Shown piece after piece: positions 46,825-57,000 of a stretch of 64,000 nucleotides of DNA. Made by a program: the position numbers and the translations under genes. The stretch spans positions 310,001 to 374,000 of the forward strand of contig NZ_QMFY01000004.1 of assembly GCF_003286915.1 (NCBI RefSeq). The letters run 5' to 3'. The notes beneath the pieces were generated by a model. The model saw nothing but the letters and a program-made list of their open reading frames with translations. It did no database searches and was not told the origin of the DNA. Numbering within the stretch: the first letter of the stretch is position 1; every line of letters starts with the position of its first letter. The stretch comes from Pseudochryseolinea flava. Lineage in GTDB: Bacteria > Bacteroidota > Bacteroidia > Cytophagales > Cyclobacteriaceae.

Positions 46825-46860
46825 ACGTCAACACACCAACACGTCAACACCTCAACACAC
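46825..46860 (-). repeat. Right terminal inverted repeat of the four-helix-bundle element
   Basis: Reverse complement of the left repeat with four mismatches. It abuts the stop codon of the metH core gene and contains the 13-mer AACACGTCAACAC, also found at 30296-30308. Confidence 0.85.
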
Positions 46861-49536
46861 TCAAACATCATAACTCAAATTCGGCGCTAGCCACTTTTCT
46901 ATCTCCTCGACTGTCATTCCTTTGCGCTTAGCGTAATCTTCAACTTGATCTTTTTCAATCTTGCCGAGGCCGAAGTATTTGGATGATGGATGCGAGAAGT
47001 AATATCCACTTACCGCTGCCGCTGGATACATCGCATATGATTCCGTCAATATGATTCCGGTTTTACCTGCGTCGAGGAGTTCGAAAAGTAATTTCTTCTC
47101 GGTATGATCCGGACACGCAGGATAGCCTGGCGCTGGTCGTATACCCGCATACGCTTCATCAATCAATTCATCATTCGACAAATGTTCTTCGGATGCATAA
47201 CCCCAATAATCACGTCTAACTTTTTCATGAAGCAATTCTGCGAATGCTTCCGCGAGTCTATCAGCAATCGCCTTCGCCATGATATCCGAGTAGTCGTCGT
47301 GATTCGCCTGATGCTTCTCAATTAACTTTTCCAAACCGATGCCCGCTGTAACGGCAAACATCCCCAAGTAATCTTTGCCTGCTTCCGGTGATATCAAATC
47401 GGAAAGACAAAAATTTGGTAGTCCTTGCGCTTTTTTATTTTGCTGACGAAGGAAATGAACCGTTGCCAATTCCGCTTCACTAGAATCATCTCTCCGCAAT
47501 ACCACATCATCTAGTTTAGAAGTCGCTGGGAAAAACGCAAGCACCGCATTGGCTTGAAGACTTTTATCACGGATAATCTCATCAAGCATTTTATTGGCAT
47601 CGTTGTAAAGCTTTTGAGCTTCTGCACCAACAACAGAATCTTTCAATATACCAGGATAACGACCTGCTAACATCCATGTTTGAAAGAATGGTGTCCAGTC
47701 GATGTACGGTCTGATCTCTTCTAATGGATAATTGATCAGTTCTTTCCTGCCCGTGAACTTTGGTTTGTAATATGTGGTCGTGGACCAATCGATCGCCGTT
47801 TTATTCTTACGCGCCTCTTCAAGCGTGATGTAATTCTTTGTTCCCTTTCTATTTTCATGATCTACGCGAAGCTGTTGATACTCCTTCTTCAGGCGTGTTT
47901 TAAAATCATCGCGTGTACGTCTGTTAATGAGTTCGCTTGTGACCGGCACCGAGCGAGATGCATCCAAAACATGCACTACGGGGCCGTCATAAACAGGATC
48001 TATTTTCACCGCCGTATGAATACGTGACGTCGTTGCGCCTCCGATAAGCAAAGGCAATTCCATTTTTTGACGTTGCATCTCTTTTGCAACGTGCACCATC
48101 TCATCCAGCGATGGTGTAATCAAACCGCTAAGGCCAATGACATCAACATTTTCACGCTTCGCAGCTTCAAGTATTTTTTCGGTTGGCACCATCACGCCAA
48201 GATCAACCACTTCGTAGTTGTTACAAGCAAGGACCACACCGACAATATTTTTACCGATATCGTGTACATCACCCTTCACGGTTGCCATCAAAACTTTAGC
48301 CGCACTTTGCTGCGTGGATCCACTAAGCCGTTTCTCCTCTTCCAAGTAAGGGGTGAGATAGGCTACGGATTTTTTCATCACGCGTGCGCTTTTCACGACC
48401 TGAGGCAAGAACATTTTTCCGGCACCGAAAAGATCACCCACGACGTTCATTCCGCCCATCAAAGGACCTTCAATAACGAGCAATGGTCGTCCATACTTCT
48501 GACGAGCTTCTTCTGTATCTTGATCGATAAAGTCAATAATGCCTTTTACGAGTGCATGCGTCAGGCGTTCTTCTACACTGCCTTTACGCCATTCGTCATC
48601 CTGTTCTTTCTTTTTCGCTGCGCCTTTTACCGTTTCGGCAAATTCCAGTAGACGTTCCGTTGCGTCATCGCGTCTGTTCAACAACACATCTTCAACACGC
48701 ACAAGAAGTTCTTTATCGATTTCGTCGTATACCTCGAGCATGGTTGGATTCACAATGCCCATATCCATGCCATGTTGAATAGCATGATAGAGGAACGCCG
48801 CGTGCATCGCCTCGCGTACCTTTTGATTCCCACGGAAGCTGAAAGACACGTTACTAACACCACCACTCACATGTGCATGCGGGAGGTTGGTGCGAATCCA
48901 TTTCGTAGCGGCAAAAAAGTCCAACGCATAATTTCTATGCTCTTCAATCCCCGTGGCTACAGGAAATATGTTAGGATCGAAAATAATATCCTGTGGTAGA
49001 AACTTGAGGTCGTGCACGAGTATATTGTATGCACGCTGGCAAATTGAAATTCTCCTATCATACGTATCGGCTTGACCTTGCTCGTCGAAAGCCATCACTA
49101 CGACAGCAGCGCCGTAGCGCTTCACCAACTTCGCTTGTCTAATAAATTCAGGCTCGCCACTTTTTAAGCTGATCGAGTTTACGATACCTTTTCCCTGAAG
49201 ACACTTTAGTCCAGCTTCAATCACATCCCAATTAGATGAATCAATCATCACCGGAATTTTAGCGATCTCCGGCTCCGAAGCCATGAGGTTTAAATACTTC
49301 ACCATGGCAAGCTTCGAATCGAGCATACCTTCATCCATGTTCACATCGATGACCTGTGCGCCACCACGTACTTGATCAAGTGCAACTTCAAGTGCTTCTT
49401 CAAATTTATCTTCTTTGATAAGTTTGAGGAAACGTGCCGACCCGGTTACGTTCGTACGTTCACCTATATTTACAAAATTGGAGCTGGGTGTGATCGTTAC
49501 CGCTTCGAGACCACTTAACTGTAGAAAACTATGCAT
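46861..49536 (-). CDS. metH: Cobalamin-dependent methionine synthase, folate/B12/activation part
   Basis: 891 residues, starting at ATG 49536, which overlaps the stop of the upstream homocysteine-binding gene by eight bases. The open frame extends further but only inside that gene. Domains: pterin-binding TIM barrel (about 10-270; [14 protein letters not shown]), B12 cap (about 300-400), and a Rossmann B12 domain with [12 protein letters not shown], His425 being the cobalt ligand. Last comes the AdoMet-dependent activation domain (about 560-891; [26 protein letters not shown]). Together with the separate N-terminal module it rebuilds the E. coli MetH. It requires cobalamin. Expression is under the riboswitch at 50581-50702. 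Confidence 0.93.
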   Translation of the reverse strand: MHSFLQLSGLEAVTITPSSNFVNIGERTNVTGSARFLKLIKEDKFEEALEVALDQVRGGAQVIDVNMDEGMLDSKLAMVKYLNLMASEPEIAKIPVMIDSSNWDVIEAGLKCLQGKGIVNSISLKSGEPEFIRQAKLVKRYGAAVVVMAFDEQGQADTYDRRISICQRAYNILVHDLKFLPQDIIFDPNIFPVATGIEEHRNYALDFFAATKWIRTNLPHAHVSGGVSNVSFSFRGNQKVREAMHAAFLYHAIQHGMDMGIVNPTMLEVYDEIDKELLVRVEDVLLNRRDDATERLLEFAETVKGAAKKKEQDDEWRKGSVEERLTHALVKGIIDFIDQDTEEARQKYGRPLLVIEGPLMGGMNVVGDLFGAGKMFLPQVVKSARVMKKSVAYLTPYLEEEKRLSGSTQQSAAKVLMATVKGDVHDIGKNIVGVVLACNNYEVVDLGVMVPTEKILEAAKRENVDVIGLSGLITPSLDEMVHVAKEMQRQKMELPLLIGGATTSRIHTAVKIDPVYDGPVVHVLDASRSVPVTSELINRRTRDDFKTRLKKEYQQLRVDHENRKGTKNYITLEEARKNKTAIDWSTTTYYKPKFTGRKELINYPLEEIRPYIDWTPFFQTWMLAGRYPGILKDSVVGAEAQKLYNDANKMLDEIIRDKSLQANAVLAFFPATSKLDDVVLRRDDSSEAELATVHFLRQQNKKAQGLPNFCLSDLISPEAGKDYLGMFAVTAGIGLEKLIEKHQANHDDYSDIMAKAIADRLAEAFAELLHEKVRRDYWGYASEEHLSNDELIDEAYAGIRPAPGYPACPDHTEKKLLFELLDAGKTGIILTESYAMYPAAAVSGYYFSHPSSKYFGLGKIEKDQVEDYAKRKGMTVEEIEKWLAPNLSYDV

Positions 49537-50527
49537 GTGCGAGTACTTCCCTTGGTTTATATTTTTTTGCAAGATCTGCAATACGACGAATGTGATCTGG
49601 CGTAGTGCCACAACATCCGCCAAGGATATTCACGAGCCCTTCACGAAGAAATTCTTCAACTTGTTCCCCCATCTCAATTGCCGTTTGATCATACTGTCCA
49701 AACTCGTTTGGCAGCCCCGCATTCGGATAAGCACTGACAAAGAATGGAGATTTTTCATTGAGCACCTGCAAGTACGGGCGCAGTGCACTTGCCCCTAACG
49801 CGCAATTCAGACCGATACTCAATAACGGGACATGCGATACCGACACTAAGAAAGCTTCCGTGGTTTGTCCCGACAGCGTTCTTCCACTGGCATCGGTAAT
49901 TGTTCCCGATACCATCACCGGTACTTCCCTTCCGATCTCTTCAAAAAGTTCCTGAATGGCAAATAGCGCAGCCTTCACGTTAAGCGTATCAATAATTGTT
50001 TCCAGCAATAAAATATCGGCGCCTCCGTCGAGTAGTGCTTTTGCTTGTTGTTTGAAAGCGATTGCGAGTTCATCGAAGGTAATCGCACGATATCCTGGAT
50101 TGTTTACATCCGGAGACAGCGATGCCGTTTTGTTTGTAGGGCCCATCGCACCGGCTACGAAGCGAGGCTTATGTGGTTCGCGCTTGGTGAACTCATCGGC
50201 TACCTCGCGTGCAATTTTCGCAGACTGATAGTTAATATCATAAACGGCATCCTCCAAGTGATAATCGGCTTGCGCGATAGTTGTACCGCTAAACGTGTTA
50301 GTCTCGAGTATATCAGCCCCCGCTTCCAAATACTGCTCATGGATAGCCTTGATAACGTCGGGCCGAGTGATCGATAATATATCGTTGTTACCTTTTAACG
50401 GATGTTGATGATTTTTAAACCTCTCACCACGAAAATCTTCTTCCTCGAGTTTGTAGCGCTGAATCATCGTACCCATAGCCCCGTCAATCACGAGGATGCG
50501 TTCTTTCAAAATATCTTGGATATTCAT
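49529..50527 (-). CDS. Homocysteine-binding (S-methyltransferase) module of split methionine synthase
   Basis: 332 residues, equal to the N-terminal domain of MetH. It starts [20 protein letters not shown] and carries the three zinc cysteines Cys242 (LNCALGA), Cys305 and Cys306 ([14 protein letters not shown]). It binds and activates homocysteine for methyl transfer from cobalamin held by the next gene's product. First gene of the methionine operon, start codon 54 bases after the riboswitch, with a strong AAAGGAGGG element just upstream of the ATG. The split is common in Bacteroidota; the missing covalent link means the two proteins must dock. Confidence 0.92.
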   Translation of the reverse strand: MNIQDILKERILVIDGAMGTMIQRYKLEEEDFRGERFKNHQHPLKGNNDILSITRPDVIKAIHEQYLEAGADILETNTFSGTTIAQADYHLEDAVYDINYQSAKIAREVADEFTKREPHKPRFVAGAMGPTNKTASLSPDVNNPGYRAITFDELAIAFKQQAKALLDGGADILLLETIIDTLNVKAALFAIQELFEEIGREVPVMVSGTITDASGRTLSGQTTEAFLVSVSHVPLLSIGLNCALGASALRPYLQVLNEKSPFFVSAYPNAGLPNEFGQYDQTAIEMGEQVEEFLREGLVNILGGCCGTTPDHIRRIADLAKKYKPREVLAHA

Positions 50528-50580
50528 TGGCCCTCCTTTGCTTGAGTTGTGCTTTTCCAGAGAGCCCTATATGGTGGGTC

Positions 50581-50702
50581 GCTTATCTTCTCCCGCACAA
50601 GTCGGGATGGGATTTAGCACAACACCAAGTCGCAATGCAATCGAAACCAGGTAGGATGCTAAGACGTCACTGGGCCCAAACCCTCGGTCTTTCTGGATAA
50701 GC
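50581..50702 (-). promoter_or_regulatory. SAM-I (S-box) riboswitch upstream of the methionine operon
   Basis: Read leftward, the element starts GCUUAUC (50702-50696) and ends GAUAAGC (50587-50581), a perfect 7-bp P1. Between them are the S-box core pieces: AGAAAGACCGAGGG with the kink-turn side of P2, GGGCCCAGUGA, CUUAGCAUCC, the J3/4 segment GUGCUAAAUCCC, and P4 CCCG/CGGG followed by AGAAGAUAAG. The divergence from the Firmicutes consensus is that of Bacteroidota members. A TTTCTTTG element, resembling a -7 box, lies just upstream. The riboswitch should turn the operon down when S-adenosylmethionine is abundant. No terminator is obvious in the 54 bases to the start codon, so control may be translational. 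Confidence 0.87.
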
Positions 50703-50763
50703 TGTGCAAAGAAAAACAATAACCACTTAAAATAAAAAGGCAATAGCTTAAATTTGCGAACTC

Positions 50764-51651
50764 ATGAAGCTAGCTGCGATAGACATTGGCTCAAACGCCA
50801 TACGTTTTCAAGTGTCAACGGTGCTGGAAGGCCCGAATGTTTTGTTTAAAAAACTAGAGTACGTTCGTTTTCCCTTGCGACTAGGGCACGACGTGTTCAC
50901 CGAAGGAAGGATCAGTCACAAAAGTGCAGACAAATTCATCAAGCTGATGAAAGCCTACAAGCTCTTGATTGATCTCTACGAAGTCGACGACTACATGTTT
51001 TGCGCAACATCGGCGATGCGTGAATCTGAAAATGGCGCTGAGCTTGCAAAAACGATTCAAAAAGAATTTGGTGTGACCATCCACATCATCGATGGAAACA
51101 GAGAGGCCGAGCTTATCAACAATGCCATCAGTTCTTTCTTAACAGATAAGACGTACCTACACATCGACGTAGGTGGTGGTAGCACAGAATTAAACTTGTA
51201 CTACGCCGGAAATAAAATTAAAACGCAATCCTTCAAGATTGGTTCCGTTCGTGTGCTGGAGCAAATTGATTCACCTGCGAGTTGGAAAGACATGGAAGAT
51301 TGGGTGAAAGAAAATGTAAAAAAATCCTATGGAAAAGTAACCGCTGTCGGTACCGGTGGTAACATTAGCAAGATCTTTGAACTCGCTCAGACGAAAGCAG
51401 GGAAGACTATGTCGCTTCGAAAAGTAAAGCAGATTCGAGACATGGTCGAAGGATATTCCATTCAAGATCGTATCTATAAACTGCAGATGAACCCAGATCG
51501 CGCAGATGTGATTATTCCCGCAAGCAATATCTATATGCAGGTGATGGAGTGGGCGCATGCATCAAGCATACTCGTACCCGAGGTTGGGCTAAAGGATGGT
51601 ATCATGCTTCACCTCTACGAGAAAAACAAAGGAAAAACGAAAGCGAAATAA
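50764..51651 (+). CDS. Exopolyphosphatase/GppA-family phosphatase
   Basis: 295 residues, a single Ppx/GppA domain of the actin-like ATPase fold without the C-terminal HD region of E. coli Ppx. Motifs: AIDIGSNAIRFQV (phosphate 1), FCATSAMRESENG, LHIDVGGGSTELNLY (phosphate 2) and AVGTGGNISKI. It hydrolyses polyphosphate or pppGpp. Short single-domain forms are usual in Bacteroidota. Divergent from the riboswitch-controlled methionine operon. Confidence 0.9.
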   Translation: MKLAAIDIGSNAIRFQVSTVLEGPNVLFKKLEYVRFPLRLGHDVFTEGRISHKSADKFIKLMKAYKLLIDLYEVDDYMFCATSAMRESENGAELAKTIQKEFGVTIHIIDGNREAELINNAISSFLTDKTYLHIDVGGGSTELNLYYAGNKIKTQSFKIGSVRVLEQIDSPASWKDMEDWVKENVKKSYGKVTAVGTGGNISKIFELAQTKAGKTMSLRKVKQIRDMVEGYSIQDRIYKLQMNPDRADVIIPASNIYMQVMEWAHASSILVPEVGLKDGIMLHLYEKNKGKTKAK

Positions 51652-51654
51652 TTC

Positions 51655-52464
51655 CTAGAATTTCTTCTTATCAAAAGTTGTTTTACCCTTTTTACGCTGG
51701 TCAACTTTAAGGTCGATCATGTAAGCAAGCGATACTCTTAAACCCATGTTACGGGTCTTGAGGTTATCTTCGTAGTAAGTAATGTATTGTCCGAATACAC
51801 CATTGCTTTCTCTACTGAGGTAGCTGTGTCCGAGCTCATAACGGAACGTGAGCACCATTTCACGATCGCGGGCAGGTTCAAACACAAATCCAGTTGTGAA
51901 GTTCAAGCCCAACTGAATGCGGGTTGGCTTTTCAACAACCATTTCATCATCCGCTGTTTCGACGGGATCACCCTTAAAACTAATCTTGAAGTCTACTTCA
52001 GGTCCGTTTTCTGCGAACTCATGCGTGTCAGTATTTACAATGGTTCCTTTACCGCCAAGCCAGTAACTCACATTGGGACCAATCCCAAGAAAATATTTAA
52101 AAGGCTTCTTGTTTATTGTACCACGAAAGTTCACCGTGTAAACGATAGGCATTTCGATATACTTATAGCGCATTTTTAGCGTCAAGTCATCAAAGAGCTC
52201 ACTTTTTCCCTCCATGTCTTTACCCTTGGTCGAATAGATGAGCGACGTATGGAGAAAGAAACGTTTTCTCACACGAAATGAGACGTGCCCCCCTGCGTGC
52301 CATCCGAATACGGGCGAAACTTTGAAATCATCTTTGAAGTCCTTGTCTCCAAAAGAGGTCCACGAAAAATTGCCACCGGCGATGGGACCAATTAAAACCT
52401 GTGCTTCAGAAACACTGGCAAGTAAACTAATCAATATGATCAGGCCTGTTATCTTTGCTTTCAC
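51655..52464 (-). CDS. PorT-like outer membrane beta-barrel protein
   Basis: 269 residues starting at a GTG (52464); no nearby ATG gives a signal peptide. Signal (TGLIILISLLASVSEAQ), then eight or so amphipathic strands with aromatic ends (FGWHAGGHVSFRVRKRFFLH, GLNFTTGFVFEPARD) typical of the outer membrane beta-barrel family that includes PorT/SprT of the T9SS. The C-terminus is Lys-rich and probably periplasmic. Whether it is the actual SprT or one of many paralogues cannot be decided. Convergent with ppx and divergent from the PorP-SPOR gene. Confidence 0.75.
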   Translation of the reverse strand: MKAKITGLIILISLLASVSEAQVLIGPIAGGNFSWTSFGDKDFKDDFKVSPVFGWHAGGHVSFRVRKRFFLHTSLIYSTKGKDMEGKSELFDDLTLKMRYKYIEMPIVYTVNFRGTINKKPFKYFLGIGPNVSYWLGGKGTIVNTDTHEFAENGPEVDFKISFKGDPVETADDEMVVEKPTRIQLGLNFTTGFVFEPARDREMVLTFRYELGHSYLSRESNGVFGQYITYYEDNLKTRNMGLRVSLAYMIDLKVDQRKKGKTTFDKKKF

Positions 52465-52706
52465 GCAAACTTTTTGGTTATACCTTGGAATAAAAAATCT
52501 TTCAAAATTAAAAGGTTTTCAGCAAGTTACCGCCAACAACATACCAATTAAACGAAAAAAACGCTGTATATTCGTGAGTTTACTGTAAACGTACTTTTTA
52601 AACTGATACAATTCACCGAAGGCAAACAGATTTCATGGCATGAAACAGGTGAACAGCCTGATTTTTTTAGAGTGACTTTAATGCTTTTGCCAATATTAAT
52701 ACGTTA

Positions 52707-54017
52707 ATGCGGTATTTTTTTTATTCCATTATCCTCACCCTCTCATGCTGTGCCGGTGCATTGGCGCAGAATTATGCCGTCTATAACAGTTTCTATGTAA
52801 ACCCTTTTCTATACAATCCTGCTGAAGCCGCAACAGAAAATGCCTCACTATACATCATGCACCGTCAACAGTGGATGGGAATCGAAGGCGCGCCGATGCT
52901 AACCGGATTATCTTATAATTCATTGATCAACGATACGCGCGCGGGATACGGTGTACGTTTCTCAAACTACTCACGCGGCGTGTTAAACACCACCGATTTC
53001 TCAGCAACCTATTGCTACGGCATAGGACTATCGCAGAAAACATTCTTATTCTTTGGCCTTTCCGGCGGCGCAATATCCAACACGATCGACCTCAACAAAG
53101 TTGATGACCCGGATGATCCTGCCATTGCAGAATATTTGAATAGCAATATTCAGCCTGTGGCGAACTTCGGAATGCTCCTACGTTCTGCTTCTGGTTTAAA
53201 CCTTGGTATTTCGCTGCCGCAGTTGTTCACACCGAAATTCAATAGCACACAAAGCTTCGGCAGTACGGGCGTGTCCCCTTTTGATAACATTTTCATTACG
53301 GCCTACTACAAGCGAAAAGTAGAAGGCAAAATTGTAAACCGAAGAAAGGGCGGCATGCGCTCGCGTGTTAAAACGAAAGAATCCATTGCTCCGCTTGAGT
53401 TTTATCTTAACTACAAGTACTCAGCACTCGGTAATAGTCAGTTTGAAGTACTGGGCAAATTTAATCTTTCTCAGAACTTTTGGCTTGGTGCTTCCTACAA
53501 GATGCCTTATGGATTCACGGGCAACTTTGGGATTAATATCAACAAGTTCACCTTTGGATATTCTTACGAACCCAATACGCAACCCGAAACCGGATTCTCT
53601 AATGGAACGCACGACGTGATCATTGGACTGAAAATCGGTCAGAAGAAACGCTTTAAGAAAGCGGCGCCGCTTCTGCGGTCACAAATTCAGTCGACAGCTG
53701 AAACACGACATACCGCGCGCTTCCAAGAAGATATCGAAGACCCTGATAATATTACACGCGAAGAGGTTAAAAAGAAGAAGTACTACGTGGTGATCCGTTC
53801 ATTCGGTGACTTCAGTCAGGCAGACACTTACAAGAAAAAATTGATCGAACAGAAGTTCAACGCGGATGTATTCTACCATGAAAAAGACAAAAAATATTAC
53901 GTACACGTGTTAGAGACAACGAAGGCAAGCGATGCGAATGAAGAGGTGAAGAACTTGAAAAACTTCACGAAGTTGAAAGATGCAAAAGTCTTGACGGTGA
54001 TTAATACTGAGAAATAA
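52707..54017 (+). CDS. PorP/SprF family protein fused to a C-terminal SPOR-like domain
   Basis: 436 residues. Signal peptide (IILTLSCCAGALAQ), then PorP/SprF barrel (about 20-310: YNSFYVNPFLYNPAEAATEN, RQQWMGIEGAPMLTGLSYNS). A charged linker leads to a module at about 357-432 (YYVVIRSFGDFSQADTYKKK, then KYYVHVLETTKASDANEEVK). Its beta-alpha-beta/beta-alpha-beta plan, opening with a YYVVIRSF strand and closing on a YYVHVL strand, fits SPOR domains, which bind glycan strands of peptidoglycan. Members of PorP/SprF normally end at the barrel. The two T9SS adhesin genes follow on the same strand. The fusion would fix the cargo-binding barrel to the cell wall. Confidence 0.82.
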   Translation: MRYFFYSIILTLSCCAGALAQNYAVYNSFYVNPFLYNPAEAATENASLYIMHRQQWMGIEGAPMLTGLSYNSLINDTRAGYGVRFSNYSRGVLNTTDFSATYCYGIGLSQKTFLFFGLSGGAISNTIDLNKVDDPDDPAIAEYLNSNIQPVANFGMLLRSASGLNLGISLPQLFTPKFNSTQSFGSTGVSPFDNIFITAYYKRKVEGKIVNRRKGGMRSRVKTKESIAPLEFYLNYKYSALGNSQFEVLGKFNLSQNFWLGASYKMPYGFTGNFGININKFTFGYSYEPNTQPETGFSNGTHDVIIGLKIGQKKRFKKAAPLLRSQIQSTAETRHTARFQEDIEDPDNITREEVKKKKYYVVIRSFGDFSQADTYKKKLIEQKFNADVFYHEKDKKYYVHVLETTKASDANEEVKNLKNFTKLKDAKVLTVINTEK

Positions 54018-54065
54018 AAGTACATCCAGGTTACGTTTTTGATGTCTACCTGAATTTATAACACA

Positions 54066-57000
54066 ATGAAAAAGTACCGGAACATATTGCTCTACGTGCT
54101 ACTTATCCTAGCAGCATTCGCCATGGCTCCCGGATCAGCTTTGGCTCAAAAACCTGAGATCGTAGCGGTCGACAAAGTGAGCGGTCCCATGGAAGACATC
54201 ATCACTTTAAAGGGAAGTAACTTCGGCAGCGTTATCGGCGATGTTGAGGTACACTTTGGCGCACAAAAAGGTGTCGTAAAAACCGTCACGGATCAGTTAC
54301 TAGAAGTCGCTGTTCCGCCAGGCAGCACACACGATAATATTTCCGTAACGCACATACCAAACAAACTTACTGGATATAGCAGCCCACAATTTCTGTTGAG
54401 CTTTAGCGGCGTCAGTCCATTTGATGTGACCAGACTTGGTCCACAACAAGATTTTAACGCAGCCGACGGACTCTATGATCATTGCTTATGCGACCTGAAT
54501 ACAGATGGTCGCGTTGATATCGCGGCAGCCAATCGTGCTAACACCAACATTTCCATTCTGCAAAACACCAGCACCGGTGTTGGCAGCATTAATTTCTCAA
54601 AGTCTGAAGAGAACGTAAACTTCGCAACACTTCAAATAAAATGTGGAGACCTGAACGGTGATGGTCGACCTGATCTCGTGGCTACAGAAGGAACCACAGC
54701 TGTAAGCGACACGCGTATTTTCATCCTGCAAAATAATGGGGCCATGAATTTCACACACCAAGAAATAAAGCTCACAGGCCAATTGGCTGGTAAAATTGAA
54801 ATTGCCGATCTCGATCGCGATGGGAAACCTGAAATCATTGTGACCGATCAAAAAGTTAATCCTGGCGGCGGAAAGATTGTCATCCTTAAGAACATTAGCA
54901 ACGGACCAATCGTAATGGAAAGCCCGGTGACGCTTACGGTAAATGAATCAGTATCTGCAGACGCGATTGCCATAAAAGATCTTAACGGCGATCATTTTCC
55001 CGACATTGCAGTAAGTCAATTTGGTTCTTCTACCAACGCGATCCACATCAGCGTAAACAAGAGTACTCCCGGCAACATCAGCTTCGATCCATTTACGAAG
55101 TTAGCCATTCCAGACGTAGTCTTTGAAATGAAAATCGCCGATGTTGACAATGACCGTAAACCGGATGTGATTGTCTCGCGTGTACTTACCGGACAGATCG
55201 CGGTGTATCTCAACACAACAGCAACCGTTGGTGGTGCTATTTCGATCGTGAAAAAAGCTGACCTCCCTGTACAAACTGGTGTGTGGGGCTTCGATGTTGG
55301 CGATGTAGATGGCGACGGTCTTGTTGATATCGTTAGTTCATCGACAACAAACACTAAGATTTCGATTTCAAGCAATCAAAGTTCAGCGGGCAACGTCTCT
55401 TTTACAACGGTAGAAAAATCGGTAACATTTATTACCCGCGAAATGCGCGTTGGTGATTTAGATGGCGATGGAAAACCAGAGATTAGCTTTTGTAGTGTTG
55501 ATAAACCGGGTACGCCTGCATCAAAAGTTTCTATCTTGAGAAATAAGTCTTGCGTCCTTCCCAAGATCAACCCGGAGCGAACACCTATCGCAATCTGTGC
55601 TAACCTTCTACCTTACAAACTTACCGCCACAGCAAGTAAAGGTTCTTATTACCAATGGCTCAAAAATGGCGTGCAGGTTTCATGTGGGCTCAATCAATAT
55701 ACATTTGATGTCACCGCTGGCACAGGTACGGGCGTTTATTCTGTGAAAATATTGGCCGAAGGAAGTACATGTGCTTCTACACCGGCAACAGGATGTAGTC
55801 TTGAGTCAAACCAAGTTGACATCACCGTAGGTGCAGCGTCCGCTGCGACGTTCACCGCAGTTGCTGACCCTAACCCATTGTGTGAGGGAGGCAAACTTAC
55901 GTTAAAGGCATCACCGACATCGGCCACTAAGTATTCATGGACAGGCCCAGACGGTTTCGCGAAAGAAGGTGCTACAGTCGAGCTCGATAACTTTGAATTG
56001 AAGAACGCCGGTACTTATGAAGTCTTTATCACCGTGGGTACGTGTGTTGCTACACGAAAAACCGTTGTTGTTAAAGCTTCGAGCTTTCCGACCTTTACCG
56101 TTGGCTATCCTGGTTCAAATAATTTATGCGAAGGCGATCCAGCAAAAACGTTAACTGTATTTCCTTCTACCGGATTTAACTATCAATGGAAAAAAGACGG
56201 TGCTAACATTGCCGATACAGACGCGAGTCACGATGTAACATCAGTGAGTTCACAATCGGGATCATATACCGTAAAAGTTACAAGTGCATCGTGCGTAGGT
56301 AAAGAAGTCGAAACAGCGCCTGTAGTCATCAACGTGGTAAAACCACCAGTTGCGGCGATCACGGCGCCAGCATCTGCCTGTGAAGGTCAAGAGGTATCGT
56401 TCACAACGACGAATAACGTTGGTGACCCCGATTACGAATGGACCTTCGGTGATTCGCAGACCGCAAGCATTCAAAATCCGACACACATCTACAACAATTC
56501 AAACGCAGGATACACGGTAACGCTCAAGGTTTCTTTTGCCGGCGCTTGTCCAGCCGCAGATACCCATACGATCGAGATTACCGACGCGCCTACGATGACC
56601 ATCTCGACGACGGCACCAGACTACAAAATTTGTTCTGGAGAAACCATCACTTTGACGATCGCCAATACATTTGTCGATCCTGTATGGAGCAATGGCGATA
56701 CTGGGTTCTCTACTACCGTTGGCGATGATGGTATTTTCAAAGTTACAGCAAAGGCCGCTAATGGCTGCGTACTTACAGCGCAAAGCACACCCATTGTAAA
56801 AATACCAGCCGCGAACATCATTCTTACCGCCGAGCCGGCAAAAATCAACGAGGGGGAAACGTCCCAACTCAATGCAGATGGACTTCTCGACTACACATGG
56901 ACGCCAAGTGAAACCTTAACCGCGTCTAACATTCCTAATCCCGTGGCACAGCCAATCAAGACTACGGAATATACCGTGAGCGGCCTTGATCAGAATGGCT

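Larger units (their letters stand above)
46360..46860 (-). mobile_element. Candidate 501-bp insertion unit: inverted repeats enclosing a four-helix-bundle gene
   Basis: Near-identical 36-bp inverted repeats bound a single frame-broken four-helix-bundle gene and lie exactly between the metH stop and the metF start. This arrangement recalls the intervening sequences of bacterial 23S rRNA, which carry the same protein family inside inverted repeats. No target-site duplication is evident in the ten bases on either side. No transposase is present, so mobility, if any, would need outside enzymes. The call is inference from structure. Confidence 0.5.

Noticed and set aside
49537-49623. Longer N-terminus for the metH core protein
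   Set aside because: The extra 29 residues are encoded within the upstream gene and have no homology to MetH; the overlapping ATG at 49536 fits the domain boundary.
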